From Sepiola atlantica (Eukaryota > Mollusca > Cephalopoda > Sepiida > Sepiolidae), in NCBI GenBank assembly GCA_963556195.1, contig OY744533.1, positions 46,876,249 through 46,940,248 on the forward strand: a stretch of DNA of 64,000 nucleotides, in the 5' to 3' direction. Shown one piece after another: positions 1 through 12,900 of the stretch. Position numbers and translations under genes: made by a program. The number at the start of each line of letters is the position of its first letter. Position 1 is the first letter of the stretch. Below the pieces are notes generated by a model, which saw nothing but the letters and a program-made list of their open reading frames with translations, had not been told where the DNA came from and ran no database searches.

Positions 1-555
1 TCGATTGGTCGAAATGTTGTGAGATTCAATAATCTTACCATCAAAATTTCGTTTTCTGTGAATAAAATTGTTAACATCGCTCGTTCTAATCATTTGGCAG
101 CGAGTAAAACTTGAGGCCATGATTGATGGGTTGCTTATACACGAAGATGGATAACAATCGTTGTTAATAAGCTGAAGCCAGTGTCTATAGCGAGTAAAAA
201 AGATCATTACTATAATCGCAAAAATAACATCTCTTACATTCTTGCGGTTGCATTCCTATAATATGCATTCTGGCAACAATATTATGAAACAATGTCTTCT
301 TATGTATTTTTATATATTTTTAAATTTGGTTTCAAAAGAATATTTCGAAACTAAACCTGCATTTCATATTGGAAAGTAAGTCGGCAATTTACTAGTTTAA
401 AGGTTCTAATCATTTCAAAGTTTTACAAATCCTCAGAAATGTGCAAATTATTCTCTGACATCTGGCATAACTCGAAAGTCCCACATTAAGAATTTATTTA
501 GAATTTATTCATGTGACATTGAATTTTGCGCGCATTTTAATCTTTATGGAAAAGT
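1..555. other. AT-rich stretch, nothing recognised
   Basis: No long reading frame, tRNA-like boxes or clear repeat match to the rest of the window was seen. Confidence 0.5.
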
Positions 556-573
556 TATATATATATATGTATG

Positions 574-639
<66 letters not shown>
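556..639. repeat. (TA)n microsatellite
   Basis: A TA dinucleotide run interrupted once by GTATGTATGT near 569-579. Frames through it translate as Y/I repeats and are not coding. Confidence 0.95.
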
Positions 640-640
<1 letters not shown>

Positions 641-905
641 TAGAATACCCGTCCTAGGACGAGTAAAATTAATTCCTCAAACAGAACTGTTATACACTAA
701 TGTTTTGCACACTTACTTACAAAGATTAAAATCAAGATATAAATCAAGGTATAATATTATCAAACCTTATGTCCGGAATCCTTATTCCAATTTTGCTCAA
801 AATCCATTACATGATTTTGATTCTTAAAAATGTCTCAAATTTAAGTCTTAAGCTTAAGAGTCTTAATAAAAAATTGAAATTCATGGAATCTTGCTTAATT
901 GGTGT
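640..905 (+). mobile_element. Helitron-like repeat, 5' end (family A)
   Basis: It starts CTAGAATACCCGTCCTAGG, followed by GAGTAAAATTAATTCC. The same block is found at 37032 and 38066 (+) and, reversed, ending at 41047, 55203 and 55724. The start is a near-palindrome (consensus ACCCGTCCTAGGACGGGT). Placing it with Helitron2/Helentron-type elements is inference, based on the hairpin near the 5' end and on the paired end motif ATTATTATATAGAT in the copy at 37032-37657. This copy carries only the first 260 bp or so. Confidence 0.6.
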
Positions 906-917
906 CTAGTGACGAAG

Positions 918-985
<68 letters not shown>

Positions 986-1010
986 GTTTAACATCTGTTT
1001 TATGTACTGT
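918..1010 (-). repeat. (ATC)n tract with LINE 3' tail
   Basis: About 22 ATC/CAT triplets are followed by AGTTTAACATCTGTTTTATG. Read on the minus strand this is the 3' tail (AAACNGAC...TTAAAC then (GAT)n) also seen at 22205-22255 (-), 27930-28034 (+) and 34440-34490 (+). It is therefore probably the tail of a minus-strand LINE whose body is missing. Runs of His or Met in translation come from the microsatellite. Confidence 0.7.
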
Positions 1011-1029
1011 TTTTTTCCGTCTGTCGGTC

Positions 1030-2890
1030 AGACAGCTTTCATCAAAAATGAGATTGCAAAGCCAGTTAAATATTAAAAAAATAATACAATACAATAGTAT
1101 CATTAATAGTGGCAAGTCTGCTATTCCCCCTCTTATTAATAGTCATCACGTTATTTCATCTTCTAAGGATAAGACTGAACTCTTTGCTCTTTTTTTTTTG
1201 CTGACAATTCTTCTCTTGATGATTCTGGTGCTGTTCTTCCTGATTTTCCTTTGAAAACTGATCAGTCTCTTGATTCCGTTATTATCACTCCAAAGATGGT
1301 TACTAGGATTCTTTCTGATCTTGACCAGTATAAAGTTTCTGGCCCTGATTCAATTCCTGTTGTCGTTCTCAAGCGTTGTTCTCCTGAACTTTCTTCTATC
1401 CTCTCTAAATTATTCAATCTCTGTTAGTCTAAGTCCTGTTTCCCTTCTTGTTGGAAGGAGTCCTCTGTTGTCCCTATCTTTAAAAATGCTGGTGATCGGT
1501 CTGACCCAACTAAGTATCATTTGATTAATCTCCTCCTGCATTATTAGCCAAGTTTTTGAAAGGTTGGTCGACGGCAAACTTGTTCATTTTCTGGAAAGTC
1601 TAAACCTCTTTAGTGATGTTCAGTATGGCTTTCGTGGTTTTCGTTCAACTGCTGATCTTTTAACTGTTGTAGATGAGCGAATCTGTCGGTTTATGAATAA
1701 TTCAGGAGAAGGAAGAGCCATTGTGTTTGACAGAGTGTGGCATTCTGGTCTCCTACACAAACATCAGAGTTATGGTATTGGTGGTGAGGTTCTTGACATT
1801 ATTAGGTCTTTTCTTTCTGATTGAAGCATGTGAGTAACTTTGGACGGTGTCTCTTCTTTCTTTTTTCCTGTCAATGTTGGTGTTCCTCAGGGTTTTATTC
1901 TAGGCCCAACACTGTTTCTTCACTATATAAATGATCTTTCAGTAAATATTGTTCAGAAATTAACATTTATGCCGATGATACCACTCTCTATTCTGGTGTT
2001 GATTATCGCCCATCTCCCTCCAATCAGTTGAAATATGCAGCTGATCTAGAAGTGTAGCTGGGTTCAGTTGGGGATTGGGGTACGAAATGTATTGTTTCAT
2101 TTAATCCAGTTAAGACTCAGCTCATGTTTTTTAATCGTTGGCGTGTTCTTTTTCTTCCTGAGATTCACATGGATGGCTCTGCTCTTGAGGAGAAATCGAC
2201 TCTGAAACTCCTTGGTCTTTCTTTCTCTCTCATCAAACCTTTCTTGGAGTTCATACATTAGATCCATTGATCTTTCTGCTTCGCGTAAAGTCGGTTCTCT
2301 CTATAGCTTCAAATACTTTCTCACATCTGAGGCTATTCCCTATCTCTACAAATCTACAATCAGACCATGTATAGAGTACTGTTATCATATGTGGGCTGGT
2401 GAATCTCTGTCCCATTTGAGGGTTCTTGATAAGGTGCAGAAACGTATCTGTAATTTGATTGACCCTACTCTTTCTTCTTCTCTACACCCCCTCTCTCACA
2501 GACATGATGTTGCTAGTCTCAGTCTTTCTATAAATACTATTATGGCATGTGTTCTTCAGAATTATGTGATCTATTCCCCACTTCTTTTGTTCCAGCTCAT
2601 TTGACTCGTTGGTCTGGTGGTCTCAATCAGTTCGCTGTTTTGATACCTCATTGTAATACAGCTTCCTATTCCAGTAGCTTCTTTCCAAAAACTGCTGGCT
2701 TATGGAACTCTCTTCCTGCTGACTGTTTCCCTCCTACCTACAATCTTGGTCTTTTCAAGACTAAGGCCAATAGGCATCTCCTGTCTTTGCGATAATCATC
2801 TTTCGTTCTTGTTAGCTCTTTACATAAAGTGGCTTTATGCTTTGTTTGGAGCGATTTCCATGAAAAACAAAAATAAATAAATAAAAATCC
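1030..2890 (+). pseudogene. jockey/CR1-like LINE, RT region, broken
   Basis: This is the 3' two thirds of a non-LTR retrotransposon reverse transcriptase, split over several frames. In order I see: a pre-RT segment (SGPDSIP near 1340, then LSKLFNLC); the RT block with YGFRGFRSTADLL (about 1625-1665); a remnant of motif A (FDRVWH, near 1728, with several residues lost before it); motif B (GVPQGFILGP, near 1878); the catalytic YADD box at 1968-1979, out of frame with its neighbours; and the C-terminal part (LYKSTIRPCIEYC near 2345, then HRHDVASLSLS). At the end, NSLPADCFPPTY is followed by an A-rich (AAAT)n tail near 2866-2885. There are many frameshifts and stops, and the 5' ORF and endonuclease are absent. 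Assignment to the jockey/CR1 group is by recalled motif similarity. A closer copy of the C-terminus is at 15931-16435. Confidence 0.85.
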
Positions 2891-3530
2891 AAAATCAAAA
2901 TTAGTCTTATTAAACTCGACATATATCTTTTTTTCTCTTTCTTTCACTCGAGAGCTAAGGATTTAAAAGTATTACTACTTGTGGTCATATTCCCTTTTGT
3001 TTATCTTTGACCATTCCAATCTCTTTATTCTTTCCTTTCTTTGTTACATTTGGCGGTGAATAAACAGAGAGAGGATAACATGAAATAAGAACGGGATGGA
3101 GGTGAAACAACATGCAGCAACAGAGGGTAAGAGTGATAGATAAAAGCTTGTGTCATTTCGGGAGTTAATTGCAATTTGCAGCTAATTAGAAAACTAAAAA
3201 TGGAATTTAAAAAAGTATAAATCAATCTCAAAATTGAGGAATATTTTAGCATGTATCTTGTGTGATTAAAATATGTAGGAAAAGCTGTATGGAAACAAAC
3301 ACTGATTATCTTAGCTTTTGGATTTTTCAGTTAGAAAAAAGATTATTCCCTGAAGACCGGGATTAGACCAATGAAAACAAGCTCGATGATAATCGATTAC
3401 AGGGTACAGAGCATTTATATGTGATTTTTTGAAGGCTTACCAAAGCATTCCGTCCAGGAGCCCACTCAACACCACAAAAGATTTTTTCATTCGAAAATTA
3501 TTTATTTAACATTTTTTTCAAATTAAAGAG
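2891..3530. other. No feature recognised
   Basis: AT-rich sequence without a long frame. The short minus-strand frame at 3025-3252 has no recognised motif. Confidence 0.4.
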
Positions 3531-3535
3531 GTTTT

Positions 3536-3605
3536 TTTTACCTACACGTGTTTCATTACCAAGCAGGTTTTTGCTTGGCAGATCATCAGGGAAATTGAGT
3601 ACCTT
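3536..3605. repeat. Hairpin-bearing repeat end
   Basis: CCAAGCAGGTTTTTGCTTGG (3560-3579) forms a short stem-loop followed by CAGATCATCAGGG. It resembles the conserved hairpin ends of dispersed DNA repeats, but I found no second copy in the window. Confidence 0.35.
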
Positions 3606-4644
<1,039 letters not shown>

Positions 4645-4687
4645 TTTTTTTCTCCATGTATAAATGACTAAAAGCTTTTTTTTAATA

Positions 4688-4790
4688 TTGGACTTTAGTG
4701 CGACGTTCGAACCGAGCGACCAATGGTATAGCCTTATCTAGCCACATTGATGAGTCTTATTAAGACAAAACATATATGAATGTGGATATA
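4688..4790 (+). mobile_element. tRNA-derived SINE fragment
   Basis: CGTTCGAACCG resembles a pol III B box. The following TCTAGCCACATTGATGAG...AAGACAAAACA matches the same stretch downstream of the B box at 45590-45640. The A box is missing, so this is a 5'-truncated SINE and not a tRNA gene. Confidence 0.55.
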
Positions 4791-4972
4791 TGAATAAAAT
4801 ATTTATTATAAAAATATTTAATTGGTTCCTTCAAAGTACTCCGTAGGGAAAATATGAAAAGCTTTTGGTTTAAAGCAATATTGTGAAGTTTGCTCCCTTA
4901 CAAGGAAGTATGAACACTGTATAGCATCCTTATATTCATAGGTATATTTCTCTTCCATTTCATAAGGATATA

Positions 4973-5030
4973 TTAGTGGCCGAGCAGATAAAGTCGTTGG
5001 GTGGAAGTCAAAGGTGACTTTAGTCCGGCG

Positions 5031-5032
<2 letters not shown>
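4973..5032 (+). mobile_element. tRNA-derived SINE head, cut by (TA)n
   Basis: GTGGCCGAGCAGATAAAG resembles a tRNA-Leu-like A-box region, as in the SINEs at 24612 and 24962. No B box follows because a (TA)n tract interrupts it at 5033. Confidence 0.5.

Positions 5033-5091
<59 letters not shown>
5033..5091. repeat. (TA)n microsatellite
   Basis: Uninterrupted TA run. Confidence 0.95.
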
Positions 5092-5095
<4 letters not shown>

Positions 5096-5289
5096 ATGCT
5101 TTTATTCAAACATGTACAAGGTCTGCTACACTGGCATGTCGATGTTAGCGATCTACAGCTCTCAAGAGCTGAGGTCTCATCAGGCAGAGAGTTTTTTATG
5201 ATCCAACCTGGTCGCTGAATTCCAGGAAGAATGAAGTCAAGCAAAGAAGAAGAGGAGAAAGAAATAAAAGTCATGTGACTGATTTTTTA

Positions 5290-5660
5290 AAATATATTTG
5301 CCGTTAGAAATTCATATTTTCATTTTTTTATCCAATGCTGAGCTGGGGTAGAGGGGGGCGAGGAAAAGAAAAGAAAAAGAAAAAGAAATAAAAATATATT
5401 TGCTGTTAGAAAAGTTTAATTTACAGCTATTTGTATTTTTATTTTTATCCAACGCTGAGCTAGGGTAGGGGGGGGGGGGTCGAAGGAAAAGAAAAAGAAA
5501 GGGAAGAGGGGTAGAGAGGGGTTAGGGGTGGGTGTCTATAGCCATTTAGGATTTGTCGCGGACTGAGAAGGGTTAATGTAAGATTTAAATTAAATTCATA
5601 TTTTTATTTTTATCCAACGCTAAGCTGGAGAGGAGGGGGTCGGGGGAAAGGAAACAAGAG
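5290..5660 (+). repeat. Degenerate tandem repeat, three copies
   Basis: Three copies of a unit containing TTTTTATCCAACGCTGAGCT, then a G-rich and an AAGAAAA-rich part. The copies sit near 5323, 5436 and 5606. Spacing is uneven (roughly 110-170 bp) because the purine tracts differ in length. Confidence 0.75.
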
Positions 5661-5683
5661 GGAAAGAGAAGATAAAGAAAGAG

Positions 5684-5755
5684 AGAGTTAGGGTTAGGGT
5701 TATTTTAGGGTTAGGGTTATTTTAGGGTTAGGTTAGTGTTTGTTTAGGGTAAAAA
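5684..5755 (+). repeat. Interstitial TTAGGG-like repeats
   Basis: About ten TTAGGG or TTTAGGG-like units, several separated by TTATT. TTAGGG is the usual telomere repeat in molluscs. The array is short and degenerate, so it is interstitial and not a chromosome end. Confidence 0.7.
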
Positions 5756-6640
5756 AACAAAAAACTGTTCAGTTTGTAATGTTTGATGAAGTTTGTTAAC
5801 AGTCGTTACTGTCACTTTTACTTAGCCAAACAGGTATTTTCCATCATATTCGTTTTTTTACCAAATAGTCACTAATTTCAGTATTGAAAAAATGCTCCGC
5901 TCCCCAAACAAACTGTAAAATATTGAACATTTTAAAAAAGTACATCCTCCCCTCATTTATATTTAAAACAGAAAAAAATTAATTTGGCTGATAAAACATA
6001 AGAATGCCACCGCCCCAATTATCCTGTTCTAAAATTGAGAAACCCTAAAGTTATCATTTTACATTAAATTAATGTCGGAAACTGATTCCCTACCTTAAAA
6101 TCTTAAATATTTTTTTTTGTAATTCTTTTTTTTGTGAATATTTGTTAAACCTGTTTACATGTAATTGCCAAAAAAGTAAACTACACCACATGAATCATAT
6201 TTAAATCACGTAAATTACTGATAGTGGATTATTTTTCTGATTTATTTTTTCAGAAGTGATCCTTTAATAGGTATGTTTCTATAATGTTTTCTTAATGATG
6301 TTGTTATTTATCAATCGGTTGTTCATCGTCAACTGAGAATCGCCTTCACCGTCTAATGGCCTTTTGCCTTGATAAGCGGTGAGTAATTTTCTTTTTATCT
6401 TACGTAAATGATTAAAATATTGGCTAAATTCAATTTCACTCAACCAAAATATTTAGAATTAAATTAGTCTCGGATTTAATGTCAAACAACTTACGTTTAC
6501 TGAAACCATGTTTTAGTAAAAAAAAAAAAAAACTTGAAACTCTGAAGAGGAAACTTGCTAGAATTTTCTCCTCACATATTATTTCACGTGATGACCAAAG
6601 ATAAGGGCAAAAGATACGAAGGTATACAAATGATTTATGA
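5756..6640. other. No feature recognised
   Basis: AT-rich sequence with no long frame and no repeat found elsewhere in the window. Confidence 0.4.
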
Positions 6641-6642
6641 GT

Positions 6643-6744
<102 letters not shown>

Positions 6745-6804
6745 TGAAAGATGGTACTTCAAAATAAATTAACAGGAAAACTATTTGATATACTTACGTA
6801 TCAG

Positions 6805-7080
6805 GCAAAAGTATGTATCTACATCAAATATTTTGGAAAATAATCAAGTAGAATTTTAATTAAAAATATAAATCAGTTATATCGTATTTTTCCGATTCGC
6901 CATTGATAAGAGTGCAAATACTTTTGCAGATTTACGTAAAACAAGGGAGATTAGTCAGTCTGTGATTCAGCCAAGTCAAAATCATTGGCGAATCAGAAAA
7001 ATATGTTAAAACTGATTTATATTTTTTATCAAATTCTATACGAAATTTTTCCCTAATTTTGGTGTAGATACCTGTTTTTT
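6805..7080. repeat. MITE-like inverted repeat
   Basis: The arm at about 6851-6907 (AAATATAAATCAG...CGATTCGCCATTGAT) is the inverse of about 6981-7040 (ATTGGCGAATCAG...TGATTTATATTT). The outer parts also pair weakly (TATGTATCTACATCAAA against TTTTGGTGTAGATACC). A third partial direct copy follows at 7083-7135. It looks like a non-autonomous DNA element; no transposase is present. Confidence 0.65.
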
Positions 7081-7135
7081 TTAATTAAAAATATAAATCA
7101 ATTTTATCGTATTTATTCGACTCTCCATTGATTAT

Positions 7136-8008
7136 TACTTGGAGGAATGACAGACTGGCTGTGTAAATGGAAATTGTAATTTCGAAATGAGAATAACTTT
7201 AATCTCAGCCATAGCGACATGCATTCCGATATTTCTATCTCGGTTGCCATACTGTAGTTAAATTAAGGAGCGTCTATATATCAATCATGATTGAACATGG
7301 TTTATATATGAATAAATAAAGTATTTGTCAAAATAAATATTTTAAAAAGGGAATTATTTTAGTTGGAAAATTATTTTTGTAAATGAAGGAGTTTTACTGA
7401 ATGGAAGGAATTGGAGACGCCATGTTTGAATTTCATTCCTTTAGTGTACCACAATTATATTCTAATATACCACAATAAGATTTAAGCCAACCAATCAAAG
7501 CGCTGTAAAAGTAGGAAGAATAAGTTCAAGAGAGAGATTCATATTTACTTAGTTAAGTTGTAAAGTTGTAAAGGGTGAAATACAGAATTAAAAAATGAAA
7601 CAATGACGAACTAAGGTAAAAATGTATCCAATGAAGAAGAAGACCCGGTGATAGATGGGGGAGTGATAGTAGATTTTTGTGTGTAGGTAAAAGTTACTCC
7701 GACTTCCCTAAGTATTATTATTTTAGTGAGTCGGGTAGGTCGGGATTAATGTAGGAAATTATGAAATCGAATGAAACTGACATGATAATTTTCGGAAACA
7801 CGCATTAGTTATCGGCAGGAATTGTGACCATATTGGAATTATATATAGCGCCAGTGTTTATTGTTCTATAGTGATTAAATTTGCAGGGGAAAATCGACTT
7901 TATTTGATTAATATATTAGATAAATAACTATTTTATTATTGCACAATATTATATAAACACAGTAAACATCTTCCAGATTTTACTTGTGAATGGAAATCTT
8001 ACCAGAAT

Positions 8009-8009
<1 letters not shown>
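7136..8009. other. No feature recognised
   Basis: AT-rich sequence without an interpretable frame. Confidence 0.4.

Positions 8010-8064
<55 letters not shown>
8010..8064. repeat. (TA)n microsatellite
   Basis: TA run of about 27 units, followed by GTATG/TGTATG-rich sequence to about 8200. Confidence 0.95.
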
Positions 8065-8067
<3 letters not shown>

Positions 8068-8582
8068 TGTATGTTTGTATATGTATGACATTTGTGATAT
8101 TATGTGAATATGTGTCTATCTGTGCATCCCTATGTGTATGCATGTGGTTGAGTGTATGTGTATGTCCATAAATATGTTTGCACATATGTATGTGTAGGCA
8201 TGTATTTAGGATTGGCAGGTGACTGTAACAGTGACCTATGAGGGCAATTAACAGCAGCATTAAGTGGATATGAGATGGATTTTTTATCACACAAATTCAA
8301 GTAAATTGATACAGACATTGATCAGTGTTGATAAATCTCTATTCTCCAAACATCCTTTTCTCACCTGGAGACTTCCTCATATTCTCCCTTGCTTTTATCA
8401 TATTATATATATATTTAAAGCAATTTTGTCTGTATGTGTGTATATGTGTCGTAACATCACAATTAAAAGGTTGATCTAAGGACCAAACTAACTGCAGATT
8501 TGGAATCAGAAATCCAATGTCTTTATCAATGTCAGAATTCTTAAATCTTTGTAAAAACTCATTATTCAAAATGAAAAGTACG

Positions 8583-8583
<1 letters not shown>
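8065..8583. other. Unassigned sequence
   Basis: TG-rich at first, then ordinary AT-rich sequence. Short overlapping frames on both strands carry no known motif. Confidence 0.4.
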
Positions 8584-8649
<66 letters not shown>

Positions 8650-8688
8650 AGACTCCGCCGTAGCTCGGGATTAACGAATAAAAAAGAA

Positions 8689-8728
<40 letters not shown>

Positions 8729-8767
8729 TTCTTTTTTATTCGTTAATATCGAGCTACGGCGGAGTCT

Positions 8768-8811
<44 letters not shown>

Positions 8812-8850
8812 AGACTCCGCCGTAGCTCGGGATTAACGAATAAAAAAGAA

Positions 8851-8936
<86 letters not shown>

Positions 8937-8972
8937 TTCTCTATTCGTTAATCTCGAGCTACGGCGGAGTCT

Positions 8973-9028
<56 letters not shown>

Positions 9029-9166
9029 AGACTCCGCCGTAGCTCGGGATTAACGAATAAAAAAGAAGAATATATATATATATATATATATTTCTGACCA
9101 GCAATATATCTCCATACAGGCAACACCGGGGGAATATATATATATATATAGTTTTAATGCTATGTA

Positions 9167-9218
<52 letters not shown>

Positions 9219-9258
9219 CCCGGTATTGCCCGTATGGAGATATATTGCTGGTCAGACA
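8584..9258. repeat. Array of alternating inverted units in (TA)n
   Basis: A 43-46 bp unit A (starts TTGTAGACTCCGCCGTAGC, ends AAAAAGAAGAA) occurs five times in strictly alternating orientation: forward 8646-8691, reverse 8726-8771, forward 8808-8853, reverse 8934-8976, forward 9025-9070. All are separated by pure (TA)n. A second unit B (starts TTCTGACCAGCAATATATC, ends ACACCGGGGGAA) follows as an inverted pair, forward 9092-9133 and reverse 9215-9257. It encloses (TA)n and the island GTTTTAATGCTATGTAAACA (9151-9170). The units look like the ends of miniature inverted-repeat elements whose interior is only TA repeats. The region can fold into several nested hairpins. Confidence 0.9.
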
Positions 9259-9429
9259 TAATTTAAAATATAGCCATGAGGAAGTAAATATAAAATAAAA
9301 ATTTCAGACAAAATGGAAAATTAGCTGATGGAATGGATAAGCAAAAACATGCTAGTAGAAATAAGGACACAACATATCATTGAAGCATAACCAAAATATT
9401 TCGGTCGATTCGTTCAACCATATTCATTT

Positions 9430-10255
9430 GGTCTGACTTGCAGTTAGTTGCATGCAGAGGTCTAGTGATACTCTGGTAATGCCCAGGGCCAAATCCTTGA
9501 TTGTATGCCATTAAGACTCAAGTATAAGTTCTAGTATGAGAAATATTATGAGAAAAAAAGGAGCTAGTTTGAATATGATTGGATACCTCCCCTCCCAATT
9601 TGGATGCTGTATGCCCCCCTCGCTCTGAATGCCATGGGTTATGACCTATGAATGGGGGTGGTAGTCTAGTAAAACCTTCATTTAGCATTTGCTCAGACAA
9701 CATGAAATGGCAATGGAGAGAGACCTCCATTTAGTCTTGAGAGACAATGGATACCACCTGGAAGTGTTCCTATATGAAAAGGATAATTTGATTGTATGCC
9801 CCAAAGACTCAAGTATAAGTCCTAGTATGAGAAATATTATGAGAAAGGAAGACAGTTTGAATATGATTTGATGCCCATCTCCCCACCTTTATCGACCACC
9901 TGCACGTCACTGCTGAATTGTTTACCAAGTTTCAGACCTGAATATTCAACAGTCTTTGTTTTATCGATGTTCAATTACATACTCCAAATATCGACCCTGA
10001 TGTTAGTGAAAACTGAGCATTACCTGTGGTGTCGTTATGAAGTTTTAAGCAAACAAAGTGGTGCAAGCTGTGAATCCTGAATAGGCTTCACACTCATTGA
10101 ACCATAACTGCTCCCCACCCCGATTTATATATGTGGCGTTATCTAAAATGTCTATCAAAATAATCCCAGACTACTTCTGGATCCTGAACTGAAAAGGGCT
10201 ACCACAGCTAAAATCCGGGCAGTGGCAAGAGAGGAGTGTTAGAATTATTGACAAT
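9430..10255 (+). pseudogene. IS630/mariner-like DDE transposase relic (copy A)
   Basis: The end of this stretch (10130-10243) still reads VYQNNPRL...LDPELKRATTAKIRAVAREEC, cut by stops and frameshifts. It is typical of the C-terminus of Tc1/mariner/IS630-type transposases of the NN-P-T-ELK-I-IR type. It matches copy B at 51250-51850. A flanking block (ATGCCNNNAAGACTCAAGT...GAAATATTATGAGAAA) is present twice, at about 9505-9560 and 9795-9850, and a third version is in copy B, so it belongs to the element. The catalytic D, D and D/E residues cannot be placed. No TIRs were identified. Confidence 0.6.
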
Positions 10256-11080
10256 TTTTGCATGTCGTATCCACGTGTGCTTATCACGTTTTAACTTTTG
10301 AATTCATATATATGTAGTGTAACAATCTATATCATTTTCAAATAAATAGTCGCTTTTTTCTTACTGTCAAAAAATAACTTTCAGATCAATATTTTATTAA
10401 TAAATAAATGCATGTCAAATTTTTAAAATTTATTTATTTAAAATTGTGACAATTAGATTTAGTAAAATTGCATTAAAAATTAAAATAAAGTCAAGAGTAT
10501 GTTTTAAAAACTGTTTATGTCGACAGGGAGACAGAATTCGATTGGAATCAATTCATTTTCTGATTTTTTTCTTAAGCATTTGATAATATTGCTAGTGTCA
10601 TTTATTGAATTCTGGCATAACCATATCTACTTTATGAGAACAAGTTATATTGAGTAATTTATAATATTCTTTTTGTCATTGATTGATTGTTTTACTACTT
10701 TATCTACTTAAGCACTCCTATAATTTGTCGGTTAATATTGTTTTCCGAATGTATTATAATATTTATGTTGTTGAGGGTCTTGCTAAATCAGTAGAAAACA
10801 TGGCAAACATAAAGAAAATAAAAAGGACAATAATCATCATTAATGTAATGCACACTATTTATTTACAAGAAGGAAAATGTTGTAATTTGTTGTTGTTGCA
10901 GGTGTGTCCATATGACATGTTGTACATTGAAAGTTAAATCAAAAGGGAATAAATTAGTAATAAGTGTGAGAAAGTTATTCTCTAGTTTCGCATGAGATTA
11001 TCGAGATATAAGAACGTATAGCAGTCATGTTTACGTGCTGTTGGCATGTTGATGCTGCTTTGTAGTTGCTTCGGTTGCTG
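10256..11080. other. No feature recognised
   Basis: AT-rich; the 84-codon frame at 10683-10937 has no recognisable motif. Confidence 0.4.
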
Positions 11081-11084
11081 CTGC

Positions 11085-11169
11085 TGCTAATGATGATGAT
11101 GATAATCATGATTATAATGATGATGATGATGATCGAGTTTGCATTCAACATGGCGTAACATAAACCATC

Positions 11170-11210
<41 letters not shown>

Positions 11211-11211
11211 A
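11085..11211. repeat. (TGA)n and (GTT)n microsatellites
   Basis: Imperfect TGATGA runs (11090-11135), then about 13 GTT units (11172-11210). A poly-Val translation here is an artefact of the repeat. Confidence 0.9.
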
Positions 11212-11975
11212 GAGAAGGGAAAAACCTAAGCAAAGTTGGTTGCTTTCAGTGGTTGAAATTGATAGTGCATCCTTTGGTCAGAGGGATCGGAAATTGGTTA
11301 TGTATTATGCGTTTTTATTGGTGCAAAACTGCCAGGCGAGTGTGTCATAGCTCTGTGTGGCATTGTAGACATCTTGGCCCGATCTGCTTCTTTCTCCCTT
11401 CAAATGGCTGCTTTTATAGACAACTTTGTAGAAAGTTCTAGATTCGACTGTTTCTTGATGCACATCTATCTGAGTGTTCAATCTGTGTGTCGGTGATTAA
11501 GTCACATATACACACTTCATTCGACTTGCAATCTTCTAGGTACGAACATCTCAAAATAGCTTGTTATATGATTTAGAAAATAAGTGAATATCAATATCAA
11601 CGTACAAAAGTATATAAATATAATTTATAGTTATGTGTTTCAAGCACCACTTCACACACACCTTACAATCCCCTCTAAAATCCAGCCCTTCTTCATCGTG
11701 GTATGGAAGTGGCAACATGATAATGTCAGAGCTATCCGGCTCACAGGGCTCTGGTGAAAATCCGAGAGGAGACAGCATCAGAATCCGTCGTCTTCTGGTC
11801 TTCTTTGCCTTTTCATGTGACAAGCAAAGACATATCAGGCGCGGAATTGCAAATCAATGGAGTCAAAGTGATAACGTTGCTTCTGCACCATGTCTAACTG
11901 CGACCAATAAGGAGGATTTCATGCAGATCAGACAATCCTGAGGCATTATCTTTGTGAGCACTGTGTAGAAGGTTG
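11212..11975. other. Unassigned, less AT-rich stretch
   Basis: Overlapping frames of 102 codons (+, 11633-11941) and 90 codons (-, 11551-11823) have mixed, protein-like composition but no known motif. I see no splice-site pattern that would decide between an exon and chance. Confidence 0.3.
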
Positions 11976-11979
11976 ACTT

Positions 11980-12030
<51 letters not shown>

Positions 12031-12060
12031 CCACCACCACCACCACCACCACCACAACCA
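11976..12060. repeat. (CAA)n(CAC)n compound microsatellite
   Basis: About 16 CAA units pass directly into about 9 CAC units. The poly-Cys/poly-Trp reading on the minus strand is an artefact. Confidence 0.95.
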
Positions 12061-12724
12061 CCTTACAGTCTTGGCTCTAAACTGCTTCCCTCCATATTCT
12101 AAATACTAGAAATATCATTGTTGGTCTGACCTACCCGGTCATGGGTTCAGAGGTAGATGAGGTAGGTAGTGTTTGCTCTACACACAAGAAATTATTGTTG
12201 ACAAATAGGGCATACATCTTTGAAAAGAGATAAAACTCTCAAAGACGAAAAATGCCTATGATTTGCCATTTTATGGTTCCATTTATCTCACCCTTTCAAT
12301 CCTTCCAGCAGAAAAACAATGTCAAAGAAGAAATGCATTTATGAATGCAAACGAGGCCGTGATGAAAGTCTTGAAGAGAGAAAAGAAAGAAACCTCCGGA
12401 TGCAAACGAGGCCATTTATTTTGAAACGGTTAAATTGCTTTCTATTCAATCACATTTTGTAAAGAGCGAAAGGTTCCTTCCCCCAATTTTGGAACTAATA
12501 ATTTGGTAAAAAAAAAAAGCTAAAATTATCCGCTTTCATTTCACCATTAACAACTAAATAACACGCACATAAATTAATGGAAAAGGGGGAAATTTAATGA
12601 AAAGAGAATAAATTCTATGAAGAAGCCATTTGCAGTGTGATGTATAACACTCTTCACAGTGGAGTCAGATTTCGGCAATTTCAAACAAGTAACAGTAATT
12701 AACCATAATAATACACATTGTGTC
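12061..12724. other. No feature recognised
   Basis: The 14-mer ATGCAAACGAGGCC occurs twice (near 12346 and 12397). No gene is evident. Confidence 0.4.
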
Positions 12725-12810
12725 TATGTATCAATCTCTCTTTTTCTCTCTACTCTCTCCATCTTTCCCCCTTTTCTCTCTTTCTATCTCTCTCACTCTC
12801 TCTTTCTCTT

Positions 12811-12896
<86 letters not shown>
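12725..12896. repeat. (CT)n then (TA)n compound microsatellite
   Basis: Pyrimidine-rich CT/TTTC sequence is followed by a TA run from about 12858. Confidence 0.95.

Positions 12897-12900
<4 letters not shown>

Noticed and set aside
5684..5755. Chromosome end
   Set aside because: Short, degenerate telomere-like tract with ordinary sequence on both sides.
11551..11941. Host exon on either strand
   Set aside because: Both strands are open over the same stretch, which suggests composition and not coding; no domain or convincing splice sites.
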